Of a DNA stretch of 64,000 nucleotides, positions 38,194 to 47,691 are shown piece after piece (position 1 is the stretch's first letter; every line of letters begins with the position of its first letter). Source of the stretch: Luteimonas terrae. Lineage in GTDB: Bacteria; Pseudomonadota; Gammaproteobacteria; Xanthomonadales; Xanthomonadaceae. Under the pieces are notes generated by a model, which saw nothing but the letters and a program-made list of their open reading frames with translations, was not told the origin of the DNA and did no database searches. The DNA lies in the NCBI RefSeq assembly GCF_004358165.1, contig NZ_SMTG01000006.1:62001-126000 (forward strand), in the 5' to 3' direction. Both the position numbers and the translations under genes were made by a program.

Positions 38194-39852
38194 ATGTCCA
38201 GCACGACCGCCAATGCACCAAAAGGCGAGCTGACGAAGGGCCACAAGAAGGTCATCTTCGCGTCCAGTCTCGGCACCGTTTTCGAGTGGTACGACTTCTA
38301 TCTGTACGGCTCGCTCGCGATCATCCTGTCGCGCCAGTTCTTCAGTGGCGTCAATCCCACCACGGGCATGATCTTCACCCTGCTGGCGTTCGCCGCGGGC
38401 TTCTTCGTGCGTCCGTTCGGCGCGGCGTTCTTCGGCAGCCTGGGTGACCGCATCGGCCGCAAGTACACGTTCCTGGTCACGATCATCATCATGGGCGTGT
38501 CGACGTTCCTCGTCGGCGTACTGCCCAACTACGCGACCATCGGCATCGCGGCGCCGATCATCCTGATCGTGCTGCGCCTGGCCCAGGGCCTGGCGATGGG
38601 CGGCGAGTACGGTGGCGCGGCGACCTACGTCGCCGAGCACGCACCGCCCGGCAAGCGCGGCCTGTACACCAGCTTCATCCAGACCACCGCGACGCTGGGC
38701 CTGTTCCTGTCGCTGGCGGTGATCCTGCTGTGCCGCTGGCTGCTGGGTGTCGAGGCGTTCGAGGACTGGGGCTGGCGCATTCCGTTCCTGGGTTCGATCG
38801 TGCTGCTCGGCGTGTCGGTGTGGATCCGCCTGCAGCTGTCGGAGTCGCCGCTGTTCCAGCAGATGAAGGCCGAGGGCAAGGGCTCGAAGACCCCGTTCCG
38901 TGATTCGGTCAAGGGCGGCAACCTCAAGCTGATGGCGCTGGTGCTGGTCGGTGCGACCGCCGGCCAGGCCGTGGTCTGGTATGCCGGCCAGTTCTACGCG
39001 CTGTTCTATCTGCAGAGCATGCTGAAGGTCGATCTGACGGTGTCCTACCTGCTGATCGCGGCGGCGCTCGTGCTCGGCACGCCGTTCTTCCTGTTCTTCG
39101 GCTGGCTGTCGGACCGCATCGGCCGCAAGAAGATCATCATGGCCGGCTGCCTGATCGCGGCGGTGTCCTACTTCCCGATCTTCAAGGGCCTGACCCACTA
39201 CGCCAACCCGGCGATCGAGGAAGCCGTGGCGACCTCGCCGGCCGTGGTGGTCGCCGACCCGAACACCTGCAGCTTCCAGTTCAACCCGACGGGCACGCGC
39301 AAGTTCACCAGCTCCTGCGACGTGGCGACTGCCGCACTCGCGAACGCCGGTGTGCCCTACAGCGTGGAAGCCGCGCCGGCGGGCACGCTGGCCGAGGTGC
39401 GCGTGGGCAGCAACAGCGTCGCGTCCTATGAGGCCGAAGGCCTGGCCGGCGATGCGCTCAAGACCCAGCAGGGCAGCTTCACCACGGACCTGCGCGGCGC
39501 GCTCAATGCCGCCGGCTACCCGGAGAAGGCGGATACCTCGCGCATCAATATCCCGATGACGATCTTCCTGCTGTGGATCCTGGTGATCTTCGTGACCATG
39601 GTCTACGGTCCGATCGCGGCATATCTGGTCGAGCTGTTCCCGACCCGCATCCGATATACCTCGATGTCGCTGCCCTACCACATCGGTAACGGCTGGTTCG
39701 GCGGCTTCCTGCCGGCGATCTCGTTCGCACTGGTCGCAGCCACGGGCAACATCTACTACGGCCTGTGGTACCCGATCGGCATCGCGCTGATGTCGCTTGT
39801 GATCGGTACGATCTTCCTGCGCGAAACCAAGGACGTCGACATCACCAAGTAA
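38194..39852 (+). CDS. MHS-family metabolite:H+ symporter with a large periplasmic insert
   Basis: A 552-residue MFS transporter of the ProP/KgtP/ShiA type: TVFEWYDFYLYGSL at helix 1, LGDRIGRKYTFL (motif A), GLAMGGEYGGAATYVAEHAP and the second motif A WLSDRIGRKKIIM. Twelve helices are predicted. Unusual is a stretch of about 115 residues (339-453) after helix 9 that is not hydrophobic and contains two Cys (DPNTCSF and TSSCDVA); topology would place it in the periplasm. The 170-bp gap from the porin and common direction suggest co-function. Acetate, propionate or another carboxylate is a reasonable guess. Confidence 0.9.
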   Translation: MSSTTANAPKGELTKGHKKVIFASSLGTVFEWYDFYLYGSLAIILSRQFFSGVNPTTGMIFTLLAFAAGFFVRPFGAAFFGSLGDRIGRKYTFLVTIIIMGVSTFLVGVLPNYATIGIAAPIILIVLRLAQGLAMGGEYGGAATYVAEHAPPGKRGLYTSFIQTTATLGLFLSLAVILLCRWLLGVEAFEDWGWRIPFLGSIVLLGVSVWIRLQLSESPLFQQMKAEGKGSKTPFRDSVKGGNLKLMALVLVGATAGQAVVWYAGQFYALFYLQSMLKVDLTVSYLLIAAALVLGTPFFLFFGWLSDRIGRKKIIMAGCLIAAVSYFPIFKGLTHYANPAIEEAVATSPAVVVADPNTCSFQFNPTGTRKFTSSCDVATAALANAGVPYSVEAAPAGTLAEVRVGSNSVASYEAEGLAGDALKTQQGSFTTDLRGALNAAGYPEKADTSRINIPMTIFLLWILVIFVTMVYGPIAAYLVELFPTRIRYTSMSLPYHIGNGWFGGFLPAISFALVAATGNIYYGLWYPIGIALMSLVIGTIFLRETKDVDITK

Positions 39853-39862
39853 GTGCGACACA

Positions 39863-39922
39863 CGCGCGGGGCCACGTCCCCCGCGCGTTCTCCACCGGAC
39901 GCCGGCCCGCGAGGGCCGGCGT
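39863..39922. terminator. two hairpins between the symporter and LysR genes
   Basis: The first stem is CGCGCGGGG/CCCCGCGCG (39863-39887). The second is ACGCCGGCCC/GGGCCGGCGT (39899-39922), followed by TCTTCG and TTT. They lie in the convergent gap and could stop transcripts from both sides. Confidence 0.7.
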
Positions 39923-39943
39923 TCTTCGTTTCGGACCCCGTGA

Positions 39944-40846
39944 TCAGGCGTCGGCCGTGTCGTCGGCCAGCGACGCGGCGAGGTGGTCGACATAGGCGCG
40001 GATGCGCGACGACACGCCCGAGTTGCGGTAGTACACCGCGTGCACCGGCTGGCGCACGTCGCGCGTGTCGTCGGCGAGCACCTCGACCAGTCGCCCCGCG
40101 TGGCGATCGTGCATGGCCGTGAAATCCGACAGACAGGCGATGCCGGCACCGGCCACCGCGAGCGCGCGCAGGGTTTCGCCGCTGGACGCCGCGATCGCCG
40201 GCGTGACGACGAGCGGTTCGTCATCGGCGGCCTGCAACGGCCAGACATTCAGATGCGGCAGACCGGTGAAGCCGAGCAGCGTGTGCGCCGCGAGCGCGGC
40301 GACATCAGCCGGCGTGCCATGCGCCGCGAGATACGCCGGCGATGCCAGCATGCGCAGACGGCTGTCGAGCAGATGCCGGGCGATCAGGCTCGAGTCCTTC
40401 AACGGACCCACGCGGATCGCGATGTCGGTGCGCTGTTCGAGCAGATCGATGGTGCGGTCGCTGCTGGTCAGCTCCAGCGTGATCTGCGGATACGCGACGC
40501 GGAATGCGGCCACGCGCGGCACCAGGACGTGCAGCAGGAACGAGGTCGCCGCATCCACCCGCAGCACGCCGGCCGGACCGTCGCGCAGTGCGCGTATCCG
40601 GTCCTCGGCCATGTCCATGCGGGCGAGCACGTCGCGGGCGTCCGCGAGAAAGGCGCGACCTTCTTCGCTCAGCGCGATGCGCCGCGTCGTCCGCTGCAGC
40701 AGCGTGGTGCCGAGCTTCTCTTCCAGACGTCCGAGCGCGCGGCTGATGCCCGACACGGTCTGGTCGAGCTGGCGGGCGGCCGCCGTGATGGAGCCGCTGT
40801 CGACCACCGCGACGAAGGCCTGCAGCTCGTCCAGCGTGGTCTTCAT
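39944..40846 (-). CDS. LysR-family transcriptional regulator
   Basis: A 300-residue regulator with the LysR N-terminal helix-turn-helix (LDELQAFVAVVDSGSITAAA, RQLDQTVSGISRALGRLEEK and LLQRTTRRIALSEEG) and a C-terminal periplasmic-binding-like effector domain. It is divergent from the epimerase gene at 40976, which is the expected target in the LysR style (inference). The ligand is unknown. The frame runs open well upstream of the ATG at 40846, but that region is the epimerase gene on the other strand. Confidence 0.93.
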   Translation of the reverse strand: MKTTLDELQAFVAVVDSGSITAAARQLDQTVSGISRALGRLEEKLGTTLLQRTTRRIALSEEGRAFLADARDVLARMDMAEDRIRALRDGPAGVLRVDAATSFLLHVLVPRVAAFRVAYPQITLELTSSDRTIDLLEQRTDIAIRVGPLKDSSLIARHLLDSRLRMLASPAYLAAHGTPADVAALAAHTLLGFTGLPHLNVWPLQAADDEPLVVTPAIAASSGETLRALAVAGAGIACLSDFTAMHDRHAGRLVEVLADDTRDVRQPVHAVYYRNSGVSSRIRAYVDHLAASLADDTADA

Positions 40847-40975
40847 GGGCAGCGGCTCGTTGGGAGGACAGAGGCCGATTATTGACCGGAACGCAAAAGA
40901 CATCTCACGCAGCGCCGGTTTTTCGACCGAATCGGTCGGCGCAGACTGCGCCGCATTGCCCACGCGAGACTTCCC

Positions 40976-41878
40976 ATGCATCTCTTCCTGACCGGCGTCA
41001 CAGGCTTCATCGGCGGCTCGCTCGCCACCGCCATGCTGCGCGACGGCCACACCATCCGCGGCCTGGTCCGCTCGCCCGACGCCGCCGCGCGGGTCGAGGC
41101 CCTGGGCATCACGCCGGTCCTCGGCACGCTCGACGACCGCGACCTGTTGACCGCCGAAGCCCGGCGCGCGGACGCGGTGATCAATGCCGCCAGCAGCGAC
41201 CATCGCGGCGCTGTCGAGGCGCTGCTCGACGGCCTGCGCGGCTCGGGCAAGGCCTTCCTGCACACCAGTGGCTCGAGCGTGATCGGCGACGACGTCGCCG
41301 GCAACGCGCTGTCGCCGCACGTGTTCGACGAGGACACGCCCTTGATCGTCGAAGCCGGCAAGCAGGCGCGCCACGCGGTCGACACGCTGATCCTCGCCGC
41401 GGCCGATGACGGCGTGCGCAGCGTCGTGCTGTGCAACACGATGATCTACGGCAGTGGCACGGGCCTGGCACGTGACAGCGTGCAGATTCCGCCGCTGGTG
41501 CAGCAGGCGCAGCGCAGCGGCGTGGTCCGCATCGTCGGCGCCGGCATCAACCGCTGGTCGAACGTGCACATCGAGGACGTTGTCGCGCTGTACCGCCTCG
41601 CGCTGGCCAATGCGCCGGCCGGCGCGTTCTACTTCGTCGAGAACGGCGAAGCCTCGTACGCGGAACTGGGCGCGGCGATCGCGAAGCGGCTGGGGCTCGG
41701 CCCGGTCGAGTCGTGGACCGTCGACGAGGCCTCGAAGGTCTGGGGCGAAGGCCACGCACGCTACTCGTTCGGCTCCAACAGCCGCGTACGCGGCAAGCGC
41801 GCGCGTCGCGAACTGGGCTGGGCGCCGCAGCACGATTCGGTCACGCGCTGGATCGAAACGGAGATGCCGCTCGACTGA
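40976..41878 (+). CDS. NAD(P)-dependent epimerase/dehydratase-like (atypical SDR)
   Basis: A 300-residue Rossmann protein. The dinucleotide loop is GVTGFIGGSLATAML at residues 7-21, and an NAASSDHRG segment follows. There is STSG-like HTSGSSVIG in place of the classical catalytic region, and the usual YxxxK is not obvious, so it belongs to the extended/atypical group that includes NAD-dependent epimerases and NmrA-like proteins. Substrate unknown. The gene is divergent from the LysR regulator (129 bp between starts) and was likely gained or kept as its target. Confidence 0.85.
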   Translation: MHLFLTGVTGFIGGSLATAMLRDGHTIRGLVRSPDAAARVEALGITPVLGTLDDRDLLTAEARRADAVINAASSDHRGAVEALLDGLRGSGKAFLHTSGSSVIGDDVAGNALSPHVFDEDTPLIVEAGKQARHAVDTLILAAADDGVRSVVLCNTMIYGSGTGLARDSVQIPPLVQQAQRSGVVRIVGAGINRWSNVHIEDVVALYRLALANAPAGAFYFVENGEASYAELGAAIAKRLGLGPVESWTVDEASKVWGEGHARYSFGSNSRVRGKRARRELGWAPQHDSVTRWIETEMPLD

Positions 41879-41888
41879 GCAGGCCTTT

Positions 41889-42031
41889 CGTAGGATGGGT
41901 AGAGCGTAGCGAAGCTAATCGTGGCGGATTCGAAGATCAATCGTTTTCGATGGTGCGCCGTAGTTTCGATCGTCGGCGTCGCAGCTTTAGGCGACGCCGA
42001 CGAATCGCTCTGCGCTACATCTATCCCACGT
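41889..42031. repeat. intergenic repeat block with a 12-bp perfect hairpin
   Basis: It starts with GTAGGATGGGTAGAGCGTAG, a dispersed repeat also seen near 29782 and 46862. A hairpin follows, CGTCGGCGTCGC/GCGACGCCGACG (41971-42002) with an 8-nt loop. A weaker, inverted GATGGG-like copy (GCTACATCTATCCCACG) borders the next gene. Confidence 0.55.
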
Positions 42032-42032
42032 C

Positions 42033-42437
42033 CTAAATCTCAGGCCGCCGGAACTCTATGACGTAGTTCTCACCGGAGACTTCAACAACACGACCGATCA
42101 AGTCATCACGCACAGCAAAGGTCTTTGGAATCTTGCTGCCGTCCTCGCCTCGTTGAACACGATCAGGCTCCAGTGCTCGCGCCAGAACCAAGCGAACCGA
42201 AGCCCCGCTCTCGAACGCTCGAATCACATTCATACGAAACTCGGAATTGCCGGCACCACTCCATCGATCAAATCTGTCACCAAAGGCCAAGACATTTCGA
42301 CCGCGACCTTTGAGGTGATGATGATCCCAGAGACTGACGACCAGAGTGTCGCTATCCACCCAGGAACTTACTGACCAGTTGACGTTCTTCAGGGTTGCCC
42401 CATATCTACGGAACGCCTCGGAAATTCCAATTTTCAT
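42033..42437 (-). CDS. orphan hypothetical protein in AT-richer DNA
   Basis: A 134-residue soluble protein, MKIGISEAFRRYGATLKNVN, with a basic, His-rich segment (SLWDHHHLKGRGRNVLAFGD) and a C-terminus GRVVEVSGENYVIEFRRPEI that looks beta-rich. No known domain was recognised. Base composition and codon use (many A/T third positions) are clearly below the window average, and dispersed repeats sit on its 3' side, both signs of horizontal gain. Single gene, no operon partner evident. It may be a stand-alone accessory protein; I assign no function. Confidence 0.7.
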   Translation of the reverse strand: MKIGISEAFRRYGATLKNVNWSVSSWVDSDTLVVSLWDHHHLKGRGRNVLAFGDRFDRWSGAGNSEFRMNVIRAFESGASVRLVLARALEPDRVQRGEDGSKIPKTFAVRDDLIGRVVEVSGENYVIEFRRPEI

Positions 42438-42450
42438 CGGGTATCTGGAT

Positions 42451-42903
42451 TCACTTCTGCGGCGGCGCGGCGAGTTCGCGCGCGTCGAGATAGCCGTCTC
42501 GGTTGGTGTCCTGGCGGTTGAAGGTCGCCGCCAGCTTGACCATGTGCTCGGCGCGGGTGATCGCCCGGCCCTTGCCGCCCGGCAGCTCGTCGGGCGTCAG
42601 CACGCCGTCGCCATTGCGGTCCATGCGGTCGAAGGCGTAGCTCATCCACGCCTGGTATTCGGCCAGCGAGACGCGGCCGTCGCCGTCGGTATCCATGCGC
42701 TGCAGATACTCACTGGTCTGCGTGACCTGCGCCGATGCGCTGGCGATCAGCAACGCTGCACACCACGCGCAGACGACGGCGCGTGCCGCATTCCGCGAGG
42801 ACAGTCGCGTCTTCAGGCGCGGACGCTCTGCAGCGAATAGCCCTTCAGCCGCGCCGAGTATTCCTGCAGCGCGCGGATCCCGCTGGCCTCGGCTTCGCGA
42901 CAC
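42451..42903 (-). CDS. exported EF-hand calcium-binding protein
   Basis: A small protein with three EF-hand loops: DTDGDGRVSLAEY, DRNGDGVLTPDE and DTNRDGYLDARE, after a hydrophobic export signal (VVCAWCAALLIASASAQ). Calcium-dependent folding in the periplasm is likely; target unknown. The start is unclear. The first ATG (42903) would give 150 residues and overlap the desaturase by 91 bp. No other ATG fits. A CTG at 42816 would start exactly at the desaturase stop (CTGA). The true N-terminus therefore needs experiment, but the signal and EF-hands are unambiguous. Confidence 0.75.
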   Translation of the reverse strand: MSRSRGQRDPRAAGILGAAEGLFAAERPRLKTRLSSRNAARAVVCAWCAALLIASASAQVTQTSEYLQRMDTDGDGRVSLAEYQAWMSYAFDRMDRNGDGVLTPDELPGGKGRAITRAEHMVKLAATFNRQDTNRDGYLDARELAAPPQK

Positions 42904-44021
42904 CAGGCCTGCAGATGCGCGAGCGTCTCACCCGCATTCTGCGAGCGCGCCTCGAGCAGTGCCGACAGCCGCGCGCGGTACTCGACCAGCGTGCGGATGC
43001 GCGGCCGCTGCGCAACCCAGCTGTGCAGCTGCGCGCGTGCATCGGGCTTGAGCCAGCGACCGTCGTCGACCAGGCCCTTGCGCAGCTGGCGCGGCAGCAG
43101 CGCGCGGATCTTCGCACCTGCCGCCTGCGCTTCTTCGCGCAGTGCCGGCTTGAGCACATTGCGCTGGAAGTCGGTCATGGCCTGGAAGCGGTGCGCCAGC
43201 AGCGCCTTCATCGTGTCGGTGTCGGGCACATGGATGTTCGGGCGGATGTCGAGCGAGGGCGCGACGCGCAGCACCTTGGCCAGACGCACCGACTCCAGTC
43301 CCTTGATGACCGCCCAGCCGATGTCGAACTCCCACTTGCGCAGCGCGAACTTCGCCGAGCTGGGGAACGCATGGTGGTTGTTGTGCAGCTCCTCGCCGCC
43401 GATCCACACGCCCCACGGCGTCAGGTTGGTCGCGGTATCGGTGGTCTCGAAGTTGCGGTAACCCCACCAGTGGCCGAGGCCGTTGACGACGCCCGCGGCC
43501 CAGAACGGAATCCAGGCCATCTGGATCGCCCAAACGGCGACGCCCTTGAAGCCGAACAGCACGAAGCTGAGCACCAGCAGCAGCGTCGGGCCGAGATTCG
43601 CGTGCGGGGTGTAGAGCTTGCGCTCGATCCAGTCGCCCGGCGTGCCCTTGCCGTACTGCTCGATGTCCGCGCGCATCCCGCGCGCTTCCCGGTACAGCTC
43701 CACGCCCTGCCAGAACACGGTGCGGATGCCCTTGAACTGCGGGCTGTGCGGATCGTCCTCGGTCTCGCACTTCGCGTGATGCTTGCGATGGATGGCGACC
43801 CACTCGCGCGTGATCATCGACGTGGTCAGCCACGTCCAGAACCGGAAGAAATGCGCGATGACGGGATGGAAATCCACGCCGCGATGCGCTTGGCTGCGAT
43901 GCAGGTACAGGGTGACGGCGAAGATCGTCAGCTGCGTGGCCACCAGCAGCCAGACCAGCGTCGCGAGCCAGCCGAACTGCAGCAGACCGCCGGAGAGAAA
44001 ATCGAGAATCGCGGAAGACAT
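42813..44021 (-). CDS. membrane fatty-acid desaturase (acyl-CoA delta-9 type)
   Basis: A 402-residue di-iron desaturase with the three His boxes YLHRSQAHR, IHRKHHAKCE and ELHNNHHAFPSS, spaced as in stearoyl-CoA-type delta-9 desaturases. Four or more membrane helices surround them. It introduces a double bond into membrane acyl chains, typically for cold adaptation. The C-terminal 130 residues are charged and helical, an extension seen in some proteobacterial members. It needs an electron donor, not found in this window. Confidence 0.92.
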   Translation of the reverse strand: MSSAILDFLSGGLLQFGWLATLVWLLVATQLTIFAVTLYLHRSQAHRGVDFHPVIAHFFRFWTWLTTSMITREWVAIHRKHHAKCETEDDPHSPQFKGIRTVFWQGVELYREARGMRADIEQYGKGTPGDWIERKLYTPHANLGPTLLLVLSFVLFGFKGVAVWAIQMAWIPFWAAGVVNGLGHWWGYRNFETTDTATNLTPWGVWIGGEELHNNHHAFPSSAKFALRKWEFDIGWAVIKGLESVRLAKVLRVAPSLDIRPNIHVPDTDTMKALLAHRFQAMTDFQRNVLKPALREEAQAAGAKIRALLPRQLRKGLVDDGRWLKPDARAQLHSWVAQRPRIRTLVEYRARLSALLEARSQNAGETLAHLQAWCREAEASGIRALQEYSARLKGYSLQSVRA

Positions 44022-44629
44022 GAGGACGTCGAGGTTGCGTGAACCCCTGCATCATGGCGCCATCCATGAGGCCTTTCCATCCCTCCCGGGCCGTATGGTC
44101 GAGGTCGCGATTCAGCCTTGCCACGCCCGTCGCATTCATGCCGCCCTGCAGCGTGTGCGGGGATGAACGTCATGGCGGCGCGGTTGCTTCGACGCCTTCG
44201 GCGAACGGTGTTCGCAGACACATCAGGCGCGCCTGATACGTAGCGGCCCTGCGATTCCGCTCGGGTGCTATTGCGAGCCCGCGCGCCCGACCGCCATCGC
44301 GCGACGCGCGTATCCGACCACGCATCGCCGCGCACGCGACACGCCGATGTTGTCGTTGCAGGCATGCGCTGCGCGCCCGGCAGTTCCGTCGCGATGCGTG
44401 CGGAACGCGGGTCAGGGTCGGCAGGCGGCCCGCGATCTCTGACCGGCGTGACGTCGTCGGAATGCGCGCTCGCCACGCCCAGCATCCTCTGCACTCGGCC
44501 CGCCGGGTGTTCCGGATACGCATGCCCCGCGACTGCAACATGCCGCCCTGCCCGGCCTGTGCGATAGTCGGCGCGCACTACCGCTGCACCGCTGTTTCGT
44601 CTTGGCATACCGACTCTGGGAGGGGTTCC
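44022..44629. other. 608-bp gap without a supported gene
   Basis: Between the desaturase and hppA I see no convincing coding frame: open frames on both strands are Arg/Ala/Pro-rich with no known motif. A GATAGT -10-like element lies at 44563-44568, and a GGGAGGGG ribosome-binding site at 44618-44625 belongs to hppA. Confidence 0.5.
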
Positions 44630-46681
<2,052 letters not shown>

Positions 46682-46812
46682 CCGGAGCCGATCCCGCACG
46701 GCATATTCGCCCCTCTCCCGCTTCCGGGAGAGGGGAACGGGATGAGGGCGCACCGCCGGTGCGGATCAAGAGCATCAACATCGCCGCTTTGCTGCTCGTC
46801 CCGCTGCTCTGA
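46682..46812 (+). repeat. family B REP-like element followed by a copy of the hppA 3' end
   Basis: At 46710-46750 a C-rich/G-rich palindrome (CCCCTCTCCCGCTTCCGGGA) follows the hppA stop. At 46768-46812 AAGAGCATCAACATCGCCGC and onward repeats the last 45 bases of hppA (46637-46681), with 7 mismatches, up to the stop TGA. The block is thus a duplication of the gene's 3' end with a REP-like element in between. Confidence 0.8.
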
Positions 46813-46820
46813 TGCCGAAC

Positions 46821-46847
46821 GGACCCGCCTGCATGCCAGGCGGGTCC
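46821..46847 (+). terminator. hairpin terminator after the duplicated hppA end
   Basis: GGACCCGCCTG/CAGGCGGGTCC form a perfect 11-bp stem around a 5-nt loop. It directly follows the second copy of the hppA 3' end and would have been the original terminator of the gene. Confidence 0.75.
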
Positions 46848-46881
46848 ATTGCATCTCCGGCGGATGGGTAGAGCGACCGCG

Positions 46882-47577
46882 CTACCTTTCGAACGTGCCG
46901 CGCGCCATGTCGAACCAGGGCGTGCACAGCACCTGCTGATCGTCGGCGTAACCGAAATCGGCCTGCCAGACCTCGACCGCGCCGGTGGCGTCCGGAGACG
47001 ACAGCCGCGCATCGTCCGCGACCGCGACGCCGATGCACCACTGCACCTGTGCCGGTGCATCCAGCCAGTTCGCGAACGCGAACGATGCATCGACCTGTTC
47101 GCCCGGGTGGACGCGGCGTGCGAGCGGCGTTGGCGGAACGGTCGGTGTGGGGGTCGGCAGCGCACGCGCGACATGCGACAGGACTGCGCGATCACCATCG
47201 CGCGTCTCCAGTCTCGGCACGCCGACATCGCCCGTCTTCTGTCGCCGCGTGAGCACCGCGTGCCGGTCGCCACGGTCGAAGACCACCAGGGCCTGCGTGC
47301 CCGTGTTGCGGAGCCGGTAGTCGACGCGCAGCGCCGCGCCTTCACGCACGAAGATCGCCTCGAGGACAACGCCGTCGGCTTCGACATGGGCGCGGGCGGA
47401 ATCGGTGGGCGGCATGGCAGACCTCTCGGGCGTTCCGGATGTGTGACTGGACAGCGCGGGCGCCGGCGCCAGCGCGCCGACGAGGCAGGACATCGCGATG
47501 GTGAGGCGCCATGCAGCATGTACCTGTGGACGTGAGCGTGGCGCCCGCACCGTGGACGCGGGCGCTTTGGGAATCAT
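46882..47577 (-). CDS. secreted protein with an Ig-like/BsuPI-like domain, function unknown
   Basis: A 231-residue protein with a signal region (AMSCLVGALAPAPALS). The mature part contains VEADGVVLEAIFVREGAALR and RVDYRLRNTGTQALVVFDRG, typical of beta-sandwich domains resembling BsuPI-type inhibitor folds, and a Thr/Pro-rich linker (PTPTPTVPPTP). A late segment, WLDAPAQVQWCIGVAVADD, has one of two Cys. An AGGTG about 8 nt upstream supports the ATG at 47577. Transcribed alone; function not assigned. Confidence 0.7.
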   Translation of the reverse strand: MIPKAPASTVRAPRSRPQVHAAWRLTIAMSCLVGALAPAPALSSHTSGTPERSAMPPTDSARAHVEADGVVLEAIFVREGAALRVDYRLRNTGTQALVVFDRGDRHAVLTRRQKTGDVGVPRLETRDGDRAVLSHVARALPTPTPTVPPTPLARRVHPGEQVDASFAFANWLDAPAQVQWCIGVAVADDARLSSPDATGAVEVWQADFGYADDQQVLCTPWFDMARGTFER

Positions 47578-47691
47578 GGGAAAGACACCTCGCGTGCTGG
47601 TTGCAGCCTGCACCGCGCGATCGTCAGCGTGCCGGTGCAAAGCAGAAAGGGCGACGCGTCATGCGCCGCCCTTCCAGACGTGACGGTTCGA

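Noticed and set aside
44022..44629. Possible 100-123 residue genes in the desaturase-hppA gap
   Set aside because: No start signal, no motif and no protein-like composition on either strand.
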